From assembly GCA_947396885.1 (NCBI GenBank), contig OX377201.1, positions 24,033,923 through 24,097,922 of the forward strand: DNA of 64,000 nucleotides. The letters run 5' to 3'. Numbering within the stretch: the first letter of the stretch is position 1; each line of letters opens with the position of its first letter. Made by a program: the position numbers and the translations under genes. Below the pieces are notes generated by a model. The model did no database searches and was not told where the DNA came from. It saw only the letters and a list, made by a program, of their open reading frames with translations. The stretch is from Heligmosomoides polygyrus polygyrus (Eukaryota; Nematoda; Chromadorea; Rhabditida; Heligmosomidae). Shown in pieces: positions 46,770 to 56,409 of the stretch.

Positions 46770-48420
46770 ATTTACACTGTCATCCAAATGGAAATTACGG
46801 CGAGCCACATAGACGATGGACGAGTACATGGTGCGACCTCTTCTAATACACTAAAAACTGAGCTTCGCCCCCTCTGTTCTAACTTCCGAGATCCGACAAG
46901 CCATCTCGTTGATGAAGAAACGTAGAGCACCTGGCCCGACAGGATCAGACCCGAACACCTGAAGAACATCCCGCCAGCGCTCATCAGCACCCTGGCGCGG
47001 CTCTTCACTCGCTACCTGTCGGAGTGCAAGGTTCCATCTCAGTGGAAGACCAGCAGGACCGTCTTGCTGTACAAGAAGGGAGACGTGCACGACATTGGCA
47101 ACTATCGCCCGATCTGCCTGCTGTCCGTAGTCTACAAGCTGTTCACTCGAGTTATCCTGAATAGGATCGGCCGAACGCTGGACGAAGGACAGCCATGCGA
47201 GCAAGCAGGATTTCGGAGAGGATTCAGCACGATCGACCACATAGACACCATTAAGGAGCTCATCGAAGTGTCGCAAGAGTACAAGCTGCCGCTGTGCCTT
47301 ACGTTCATCGACCTGAAGAAGGCATTCGACTCCGTCAAAACTGAAGCGGTCATCGACGCCCTGCTCACTCAGTGCGTTCCTACTCAGTACATCAGAGTCC
47401 TTCGAGAGCAGTACAGTGGATTCACGACCAAGATCTCACCATTCCGCAACGACGTCGTCATCGATGTGAAGATAGGGGTTCGGCAGGGGGATACCATATC
47501 CCGAACCTCTTCAGCGCCACCCACGAAAACGTCATGGGCGAACTGGAATGGGAAGACATGGGGTGAAGATCGCCGGCCGGCAATCACCACCTTCGCTTCA
47601 CTGACGACATCGTGCTCATAACACCGAGCGTCAGCCAGGCGGAGCGAATGCTGGACGACTTCTATCGTGTATGTGGGAACGTTGGACTGCAGCTGAATCT
47701 TACGAAGACGATGTTCATGAGGAATGGACAAGTTTCTGATGCCCCATTCCCGCTCAACGGAACGAACATCTCCGAATGCTCCAGCTACGCTTATCTGAGT
47801 CGCGAATTCAATATGGCCAACGATCTAGCACGCACCGGAGACGGGCAGAAAAGATCGGCTTGGGGAGCAGAGCATTCAAGAGCGTTGAAGAAGTCGTGAA
47901 AAAGACAAAGAACGTCCGACTTCGTGCCCACCTACTCCACCGTTCTTCCTGCCCTAACATACGCCTTAGAGAGCTCGGCCATACGAAAGCAGATGAACAC
48001 GCGATCAGCGTCGCGCAGCGTGGAATCGAGAGGACGATGCTCGGAGTGACACGACTCATGCAAGTGAGAGGCCTCCGGAGTTCCGAGCTTCGTCGGCGTT
48101 CAAAGATCAGAGGGGCTCTCGCGTGGGCCAAGTTGTCGAAAATTAGGTGGGGCTCCACGTAATGCGCTTCGCAGACACCCGCTGGACGAGAGCCGTTACC
48201 GACTGGATTCCGCGGGATGTCAAGAGAACACCAGGACGCCCAGCAACGCGTTGTTCGTACTTTTTCGTGAAAGCCCTGAGGGAACGATATGACGTTCTTC
48301 GCGTCCCTCGAGCGAGGATGATCTATTGGAGCGCTCTGGCACGCGACAGAGAGGAATGGAGACGGTGCTGGCGCCCGCTCAAGCAAGTCGACGACCACCG
48401 GGACGACAGGTGGTACCATT
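46770..48420 (+). mobile_element. RTE-like LINE reverse transcriptase, frameshifted
   Basis: Plus-strand frames encode APGPDRIRPEHLKNIPPAL, LYKKGDVHDIGNYRPICLLS, EQAGFRRGFSTIDHI, FIDLKKAFDSVKTEAV and GVRQGDTIS, i.e. reverse transcriptase fingers and palm motifs. Then come LNLTKTMFMRNGQV and the C-terminal region ending [20 protein letters not shown]. The catalytic FADD-type box region near 47580-47620 is broken by frameshifts, and no single frame spans the copy. The endonuclease domain is absent. Distinct from the subfamily at 1654 and 36948. Confidence 0.88.
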
Positions 48421-48423
48421 GTT

Positions 48424-48665
48424 CATTGGATAATATGAATTTTGTAAAATTTCAAACAGTGTGCCCAGTTATTGGGCAGCTGAGTTATCCATAAACGGAG
48501 AATTATCTTGGCTCTCTATTTTATTGCGGAGTAAGCCGGTTTTGAATTCGGAAAACCAATGTTTGATCTCAAAAGCGTCACACTTGCTTAGAAGTATCCA
48601 CATTGGTTTGAAAAGTGCCCCATTTGAGGTGAAAATAGTATACATGCTCAACACTGGTTCAACAT
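48424..48665. repeat. Foldback-family fragment
   Basis: GTGCCCAGTTATTGGGCAGC is a short palindrome. It is followed by TTGGTTTGAAAAGTGCCCC and CATTTGAGGTGAAAATAG, the same minisatellite wording as the arms of 14929-16041 and 57225-58680. Confidence 0.45.
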
Positions 48666-48669
48666 CATA

Positions 48670-49195
48670 GCGATGGAAATCTGCTTGCATTGAGTTTGAG
48701 CCGAACCCTGGTAGTTGCAGGTGATCGTGAATGCTACCGACTGTGCTACATATGTAGAATGCCTTATTCCTATACCGCGTTCTTAAAATCAAAGGCGGTA
48801 GTAAGGCTAATCTGGGTACTAAAAACGTTGCAAGGATAGAATTTTACAACATATAACAATAACAACTATGGGTGCAGGTACAAGCCTAGAGATCGGGTCC
48901 AAGTTAGGATCCTTGAGACAACAAAGATGTGGAAGAAGAAACGATCGGGGACCTATAAGGTGCATGCAAGTCGGCGGATTTAAAAGTGGCTCAATGCTCG
49001 GTTATGCTAGAAGGTATCTGCCACGACTAGTAGTCGATGCTCACTCATCAGGAACAATGGACGCAAATTAGCCTTAAACAAGAAACACCCTCTCTAGACT
49101 TGCATCCAACTGAAATAGCACAGTAACCATACAACGGACAACAACAAAAGGAACGGTGATCATCAAAAAATCAACGCAGATTTGGCACAATCACG
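48670..49195. other. Intergenic 3' of esf-1
   Basis: No clear gene. A short plus-strand frame at 48868-49071 has no recognised domain. No clear AATAAA was seen for esf-1 on the minus strand. Confidence 0.35.
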
Positions 49196-49201
49196 ACGAC
49201 G

Positions 49202-52200
49202 TCAGTCCTTCGCCTTCCATTTCGCCGACTTATTCTTGAGTTTCTTCACGAGATCGCTTGCACTGGCGTTGTCGGGCTTATCGCACTGCTGCACAGCGTT
49301 CCGCTTAGCCGACACCTGCTTCTCGATCAACTTCGAGCCCTAGAAAAGGCGTTCATCTTTTCGTAGACACACTGATATCATCGCGAGGAGCAGTCATACC
49401 TTGTAGTTCTTGGAACTCCGCTCAATCGCGAAGGCGCTGTCCGTAAACAGCGCCTTGAAACGTTCGTCACCAGCCACCGCCTCCACGATAGCTCCCTCCT
49501 TGTCCTCTTTCTCCTTTATCGCTCGGAGTACGGTGCGGCTCTCCTTGAATTCGGAGGAGATTATACACGCAAAAATAACAGAGAGAGGCTTGAACAGCCA
49601 CCTTTTGCTTAGCCTTGGCTTGATGTTCAACGTCCTTCAGCGCTTCCCGCTCCTTCTCCCTTAAAACCCGCATTTGTTCCCTCTTCTCGGCTTTCTTCGC
49701 CTTTTTCCTCTCCAAATACGCCTGGTAGGTGTTCTTCTGCAACAATTCTCATATTTCGCTTTCATCATTTGCTGCTTTGAAATAGCTGAAACACACCTCT
49801 TTCTTCTTCGCCTCTACCTCTTTCGTGTCCGCGTTTTCTCCACCTTCTGCATCGACAGTCTTTGTACGTCCCTTGGCAACAATGTGGTCATCGTCACTTT
49901 CTTCTTCTTCATCTTTCTCCTCCTCATCATCATCACTAACACCATTCACTCGGTGGTTGTCCCAATCCACCTGGAAAACTCAGTTTTGTTACACTATTTG
50001 ACTCTTAGAAATTGTACAATTACTAGTGAGACGGAAAACAAATCCGGCTTTCAGAAAGACTGGCGCATATATCCCTTACACACCTGTAATCCGTCTACAT
50101 CGTCCTTAGCACCCAGAAGCGACATCAAAGCCTCGCGTCTTTTCTCCACTTCTGCATCATCTTCTGAATCTGAGCACGCTATCAGGTCCGTCGCACCGTC
50201 CTCATTGCTGAAAGAAGGCTTTTATAGAGGGCATGGGGAGAACATTGCTGTAAAATCTTCCGCCATTGTCCACCTCTGAGACAAGTTTAGACCTCCGCCA
50301 CTGAGTGACAACGTCCCCAACTCAACTAAAGTGATCTGTGGAATCGCTTGGCTAGCGAGAATGTATGCATTTTCACGTTTTCAGGGTAAACTGGCGTCCA
50401 TCCCATCATCCAAGGAGTAATGTTGTGCCCTAACCTAGGATTAGAAGACGATCAATACAGCTGATTCGCTAGCAAAACCTCTTGAAAACTGTGCACTATG
50501 CAGAACAAGGTGACGCGAATGTTTGTCTTAATCAAATGTTCTATAAATAAATAAATAAATACAAACATACATACATAATCATTGTGCAGATTCTTCAATC
50601 CGCTAAGTGCTCTCTGCTCATTCAACTTCTATTAGGTTGGCAACTAAATTCGTGGACTGTCAAACGCCTTCAACAAAAGTGTTTATTGAGAAATAACAAA
50701 TAACAATTTTAGTAGGATCCCTTAGAACGCGGGACAGCTTCCCACTTATCAGCTAGATCAGTTATCAGCCATCCCACAACTGTAGAATTGTTCAACTTTT
50801 GAGGTCAAGAATCCTTGGAGATGCATTTTAACCTGGTCCACATTAATAAATCAACTTCCAACCAAGAAGTGCTGCAACGAACTAAAAAGGTGGTAGTCGC
50901 TCGGTGCACGATCTGGGCTGTAAGGTGGGTGAGTGAGAGGCTCCCGGGCAAGCTCTTCGGTTTTTTGAAGCGTCCGATTCGCGAGTTCTGATATGGCGTT
51001 GTCTTGCTGAAAGATAATTCGGGTCCCGAAAAACTGTCTGAACCGATTCTGGCGGAGTTCAGCCTGCGCGCGGCCGTGTTGAGAAGATAGATTTCAGCAT
51101 CAATGCTGAAACCGCTCTTGGTGATCTCCCAGAAGTTAACACCTTCCTGATACCATCAAACGGAGAGCGTGTCCCGAACCGGACACTTCAAAAAATCGAA
51201 GAACTCGACTTGGAGCGTCTAAGGCCCCGTTCATACTTCCGACGCCGAGCGACGCGATAGCATGTATACTAGCCAAATTGATCGATCGCGTCGCCCGATC
51301 AATGTGCCCCTCAGATGTGGCGTCGCGTCGCTCCGCGTCAAAGTATAAACGGGACCTAACTCATCCACCTTACAGCCCAGACTGTGCACAGAGTGAGTAC
51401 CACCTTCTCAGTTCGATGCAGCTCCTCTTCGTTGGAAGACGGTTTATTAACGTGGACCAGGTCAAAATGCACCTCCATGGATTCTTGGCCTTGAAAGCAC
51501 GAGAATTCTACAGGGTTAGACCAGCTATCTGATAAACGGAAGGCATTTCTACAATGCAAGGGATCATATTCTGATTAAAGAATGTCATTTGTTATTTGTT
51601 AGTAAATACTTTTGTTGAAGATTTTTGAGAGTCCACGAACTTAGTTGCCAACCTAGTAATTAAGAATTCGAAATAACTATGCCATACCTCACCATCAGCT
51701 CTCCGTATTCGCAGCGCTCTGACTCTGCGAGACTGAGCAAGGACAAAGGACGGCGATCTGTTATCAATCTATTACACTATGCGCCTCTCATTGTATTTCT
51801 ACAGGATGTTGTGGAAAAGACGTGCGCATTTGGCCTATACAGTCTTACGGCTGCCAGCCGATGAACATGACAGAGCTGTGTCCTTCCAAGATAAATCTGT
51901 AATCAATTTACCAAGCCCGAAGATGGAAGGCTTAGCAGCCCTGGGCGGGAAATTCGAACCAAAAACCTGGAATCCAATGCACGCGGAGCCGTCACCTCCT
52001 CCTACTGTGCTACAGGCACTCTTAGAGTGAATATACAAGTAGGTAAAGATGACGGATTACAGATTAAATAAGGCTGACGCAAAAATTGAAGTATGAATAT
52101 GCGTAGATGTCGGCGTAATTAGGATGCATCACCTATTCTACTTCTAGAGAATATCCTTAGGGAGATCTATACTTTTAGAAATTTCCCCAGAAAGCTGGTT

Positions 52201-55200
52201 TTCCATGAGTAAGATTCTTCGAGTTTTCAGCTCGTGGAAACGGTCGGAGTTGCTGGATTTACCATTTCGATCTGCGTGTGTTACTGTTTTATCAGTTGTT
52301 TGATTGCTCTGTTTTATCGGTTGTTTGTTTAATCGCGCTCACCATCTGGTGGAGGTCCACAGATGAAATAAAAATAAAGCTATTGCGTATTTCATATATA
52401 CAATCAAAATGCGAACATTCTTAAATTTTAAACCCACTTGAAGGCCTCAGCGAACTTTCTCGAACGCAGCTCTTCCGTCTCGTCCCATCCTATTCGAGCA
52501 CTCGTCTGCGTTACGGCCGATTTGAGCTTTAACGTTCAGTTCAATGAGGAATCATAAGCTTCAAATACGAAGCTTAAAGTTTACCTTCTCTTTAGATTTG
52601 TACTTTGCAACGTTGATATCTCCCTCGGAAAGCTCTTCCTTTATCCGGTTCTTCTAGAAAAGGACCGTGATCCAATAAGTAAATGAAAAATTGGAGCAAA
52701 GCTGGCATTACATCGAAATCCATGCCGTCCGGTATAAAACGGAGGTCCATCTTGACGTTACTCGATTCGAACTGGTAACCGTCGCATTCGTTATAAATCG
52801 CCTCCGCTGTCTTCGCGGAGTCGCACTCAATCACTGCATAGTAGTACCGTAACTGGTCCACTTGGTACTTCCGCATCGCTAACTTCGTTTCTCTAAACAG
52901 AGGTAAATAAAGTTGATGCAGAAAACGGACACCACATAATGATATTAATGACATAATGATATCTCAACTTATCAAAAAAAAAAAACCTGGCAAAAACAGA
53001 ATACGGCGATATTAAATTCCTTTGGAACATGTCATGTAAACTCTGCATAGGGATTTTTCATTCGATTTTTTTCGATTTTTTTAATTGTAATTATCTCCAC
53101 AATAATATGCAGAAGTAGAAAGCGGCACATCCAGGGTTTGCTTGCTGCTTGCTGACGCTAATCTTTTTTTTTTATCTTAGCACACATATCAGCACACTTA
53201 CTCATCCATCTCGCTTCCATCGTACTCATCTAACGGCTTGCTCAATTGTAATCTTGGACCATATTTGTCCTCTTCAGCAAGTCGTTCAGCTCCGAAGTCT
53301 GACAGGTATATCGCAATCCGCTTAATAGAACCACCAGGCGGCCTAAAACATTCAACCTCGAACAAATGAAGACAAAGTAGAATTGGAGTTCGATCGAAAA
53401 CTTACGCAAAGGACTTCGCTATCACCATTAGGTCTTCACAGTGAACTAAATTCCAGTCCAGGTTACACGCAGCAATTCGACTGGAGGACCATTCAACCTG
53501 TTCAGCGTCTCTAGAAATGTTATAAGCTGACACTCCCAACTCAGACTCCTAGGCAGAATAGAGAAGGTAATACTGGTCAAGCTGTGCTAGGTCAATTTCG
53601 AGCTTGATGTCTTCATTGGCTTCCCAGTCGGAATCCGAATCGTCGTCGTCGGACGAGGATGACACGTTTCCTTCTCCACGAGCGAGGTCGATCTAGATCA
53701 ATTTGATAGTGACTTGAAAGGCAGACACGAAAATTCACCGCAAAAGGAGACCGAGCTCCCTTCCAATCACCTTAATAGGACGATCGCTGTCACTTTCCTC
53801 CTCGTCTTCTACATGTGTTTTCTCTTCATCGTACTCGTCAGCACTCCTTTCAGCTGCGTGATCAACGTCCGCATGACTCTTCTCGACGTCAGCTACTGGT
53901 TCTTCTTCCTCGTTAACAACTTTGCATTTCTTGACTGGCGAGTTATCCTCTCCCTCACTTTCTTCGTCGCTGTCTTTCAGCTCGTACAAATCATGAAGAT
54001 TTCCTTGAAGCATCAAAAGAAGATTTTCGCGTAAAAGTGATAAAAATATCTCCAGTTGCAAAGCCTACCACCCTTCTTCCGTAACGGTCTTCCACGTTTA
54101 TCCACCTTGGCCTTATTCGAAAATCTGTCGTCAGTGAGGACCGCCGAGAATCGCTTACCAATGGTAACCTAAAGAACTAATGAAACAACTCAGCCCTGGT
54201 CTTGGTGATAACGACGAACGTCGCTGCTAACCAAACAGTTTAGGAAGCGCTGGCGAAGAGCCAATGCCGCACATAAAGGTACGAGAGCAATGGATGGCGT
54301 TAACCTACTACTTTGTTAAATGCACCAGGTATTCCACTTTTAATGGATACCGCGAAGACAATTTCAGTGCGTTTGGCTTATACGGCGCAGGATAGCGCAA
54401 TCGGAGGAGGCATCAGCTGTCGTCCCTAAAGGTCGGAAGGGTCGTAAACTTATCTAGGAGGGGTAAAACACTCACTTATTCATCGACTTGTCACCGCAAG
54501 TCATTGTATGAGCCAAATACGCACTCTAATTGCCTCCACGACATCCCGTAGAAGTAGAATGCCTTGCACATCCCAAGAAGGAGTGCGCAACGCTGTCCTT
54601 TATCTTTTGTTTGGCTTATACAATGACTTGCACTGATCAGCTGATGGACAGGTCAGTACATCAGAAGTCTTATATCAATTCACCAACCGCAAGGGATGAA
54701 CGGAGTGATAAGCAAGGGCGTGAGCCGAACCAAGAATCGGGATGTATGCGGCGGGGGGGGGCACGTCTTTCAACTGCGCAATACTAAACCTATAAAATGA
54801 GTTTTGGAGGCTGAAAGACAAGTCAGCGCGCTCTTACGAAAATGAAGTCATGCACTTTTTTCTCAATTTCATAGACGTGCAATGATCTGAAGGATCCTAG
54901 CTACTCAGAACTGCCTTATGCACGACGGATATGCAAGAGTGGAGAGTAGTTTTACAAGCCTTACCTTCATGCTCATACACTATCAAACGTATCAGTAAAA
55001 ATAATTAATGGAAGAAAGTTGATGGGTGCAAGACCGTAAAGGACAAAAAAAGGAACATGGATGGCGTTACTCAACCCCTTTTGGGATGCGCCACACATTT
55101 TACTTCTACAGAATATCACGGAGGGGATTTGAATGCGTATTCGGGCTTTGGGCGCGCGGAGCGCAGTCGAAGAGGGCGCCGGCTGTCGCCTGCACCCGAC

Positions 55201-55802
55201 ACCAGGTTCCTGGTTAGGATTTCCCGCCCAGGCCAACCAAGCCTTCCATCCCTCCTGGGTCGGTGAATTGGTACCAGACTTGTCTGGAAAGGATAAAGCA
55301 CTGACTTGTACATTGGCTGGCCACCTCAAATCATTGTACGGCCAAATACGCATTCAACACGCCTCCACGACATCCCGTAGAAGTAGAATGTGTGGCGCAT
55401 CCCAAAGAGGACTGAGTAACGCCTCCTTTATCCTTATCCTTATTCGGGCATTACAATGACTTGCGGTGGCTAGCCGATGAACTTGTCTTTTCTTTGTCCA
55501 TCCCAGACGAGTCCGGTACCAATTCATCGACTCCGGAGGGATGGAAGGCTTGGTTGGCCTGGGCAGGAAATCCCAACCAGAAACTTGGTATCGGGCGCAC
55601 GCGACAGCCGGGACCTCCTCCGATTGCGCTATACGCGCTCCTTCAAGTGCAAGACCATACGCTCACCAAGGACTTCACTCCACTGTCCAGAGCTTACCTT
55701 TTTCTCTCTGTTGCTTAGACCGGAGTACTTCGGATCCGACCGTAAGTGTGTGAACCTGTCGTCTTCTAATCCGAGCGGCTTAGATCCTTTTTTCTTCGGC
55801 AT
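49202..55802 (-). CDS. esf-1: ESF1, nucleolar pre-rRNA processing protein, 14 exons
   Basis: ESF1 (ABTAP) is a nucleolar factor needed for early cleavages that yield 18S rRNA. Exons, 5' to 3' on the minus strand: 55802-55698, 54168-54069, 54003-53771, 53692-53574, 53510-53406, 53342-53202, 52892-52712, 52653-52585, 52526-52438, 50207-50084, 49970-49797, 49736-49602, 49543-49400, 49339-49202; phases close to 618 residues. Seen: start [40 protein letters not shown] with VDKRGRP, an acidic segment, [15 protein letters not shown], the RRM-like block [20 protein letters not shown] with CDGYQFESS and [28 protein letters not shown], a Lys/Arg coiled coil, and the C-terminal NUC153 motif [20 protein letters not shown]. 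Shorter than human ESF1. Possible acceptor GAGTTCTAG lies just upstream of the ATG. Confidence 0.94.
50634..51657. mobile_element. Inverted pair of mariner 3' halves
   Basis: Ends TTAGGTTGGCAACTAA and TTAGTTGCCAACCTAG are mariner-type terminal repeats, with CGTGGACT/AGTCCACG continuing inward. The left half (50634-51110) encodes, on the minus strand, [20 protein letters not shown] and [17 protein letters not shown]. The right half encodes, on the plus strand, [15 protein letters not shown], then (after a MITE) [20 protein letters not shown]. Both ends are therefore transposase 3' ends; no 5' transposase half exists. It sits in esf-1 intron 9. Confidence 0.8.
51223..51356. repeat. PIF/Harbinger-like MITE inside mariner
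   Basis: 134 bases with ends GGCCCCGTTCATACTTC and AAGTATAAACGGGACC, flanked by TAA at 51220-51222 and 51357-51359. It interrupts the mariner transposase frame just before HPPYSPD. Contains CGACGCGATAGC and GATCGATCGCGTCGC. Confidence 0.78.
51735..52028 (-). mobile_element. SINE copy in esf-1 intron 9
   Basis: Reverse copy: GGACGGCGATCTGTTATC, GTATTTCTACAGGATGTTGT, GCGCATTTGGCCTATACAG, GGAAATTCGAACCAAAAACC, then CCGTCACCTCCTCCTACTG at the head. A further shred is at about 52118-52165. Confidence 0.7.
54380..54612 (+). mobile_element. SINE copy in esf-1 intron 1
   Basis: GGATAGCGCAATCGGAGGAG, then a deleted B-box region, then CACCGCAAGTCATTGTATG, CCACGACATCCCGTAGAAG and a GTCCTTTATCTTTTG tail. 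Confidence 0.65.
54613..54790 (-). mobile_element. Partial SINE copy
   Basis: Reverse body after the previous copy: CAATGACTTGCACTGATCAG, GACAGGTCAGTACATCAG, ATCAATTCACCAACCGCAAG; ends near a G9 run at 54756-54764. Confidence 0.5.
55055..55650 (-). mobile_element. Older SINE split by a younger SINE
   Basis: Left part 55055-55148 (GATGGCGTTACTCAACCCC, GGATGCGCCACACATTTTAC, GAATGCGTATTCGGGC) and right part 55441-55650 (CATTACAATGACTTGCGGTG to CCGGGACCTCCTCCGATTGC). The younger plus-strand copy 55149-55440 separates them. Confidence 0.8.
55149..55440 (+). mobile_element. Young SINE with perfect target duplication
   Basis: Bounded by TATTCGGGC at 55140-55148 and 55441-55449. Begins TTTGGGCGCGCGGAGCGCAG, B-box region GGTTAGGATTTCCCGCCC, body GGGTCGGTGAATTGGTACC, tail CCTCCTTTATCCTTATCCT. 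It defines the SINE boundaries at about 292 bases. Confidence 0.85.
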
Positions 55803-55895
55803 TCTAGCTTCTAGAACTCGGCTATAAGGTGCAGTGACCGATGTTACATTTACACGTTTAATTGATGTCTCTATCACACGACACACTGTACAACT

Positions 55896-56040
55896 TTCCG
55901 TAACAATGCTCTGTACAAAATGGAACTCTTAAACCACTCCCTATCTCTGCAAGGGCAGTGTTTAAATGACTTCCATTGTTGAAAACCTTCGCAACTCTAC
56001 TGAGGTTTGCGAGCTCCATTTTGTACATAATGGAAAGTGA
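55896..56040. repeat. Short inverted repeat upstream of esf-1
   Basis: CTGTACAAAATGGAACTC and its inverted partner GAGCTCCATTTTGTACAT, plus CAACTTTCCGTAAC against ATGGAAAGT, frame about 145 bases between mars-1 and esf-1. Possible MITE. It lies where an esf-1 promoter or intercistronic sequence would be. Confidence 0.5.
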
Positions 56041-56138
56041 CACACGTGACCCACTCTACGGTAGTAAATGACATAGCAGTACCTGTAGTTAGGTCTTTAG
56101 AACCACAGCGAAAAACAACACATACGTTCGGTATAACC

Positions 56139-56144
56139 TTTATT
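56139..56144 (-). terminator. Poly(A) signal candidate for mars-1
   Basis: AATAAA on the minus strand about 266 bases after the mars-1 stop. Canonical signal; distance is somewhat long for a nematode 3' UTR. Confidence 0.45.
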
Positions 56145-56409
56145 CCCATGGGGCAGCTCAGTGGCCACCGCTAAACAGAATAGCTTAACAAGATGACCTA
56201 CAACGGATGACATAAAACCTCTTCACTAGCAATGCACGGACATTTCCAGAGAACAACAACAATAACAGCACTGCTTGGAAAACAATCAGGGGATCGAGCA
56301 ATGTTGAGACGTTGACCAACCGGTATTTAACGAAAACAAGACGACACCAAAACAATCTACTGGAATTTAAAATACCTCCCTAAACGATGGACACAAGAGC
56401 TGTAGATTC

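Noticed and set aside
47808..48419. Open frame of 203 codons, minus strand
   Set aside because: Antisense of the LINE C-terminal region at 46770-48420.
49674..50279. Open frame of 201 codons, plus strand
   Set aside because: Exact antisense of esf-1 acidic and Lys-rich exons 10-12; Phe/Leu/Ser-rich composition is the mirror of that bias.
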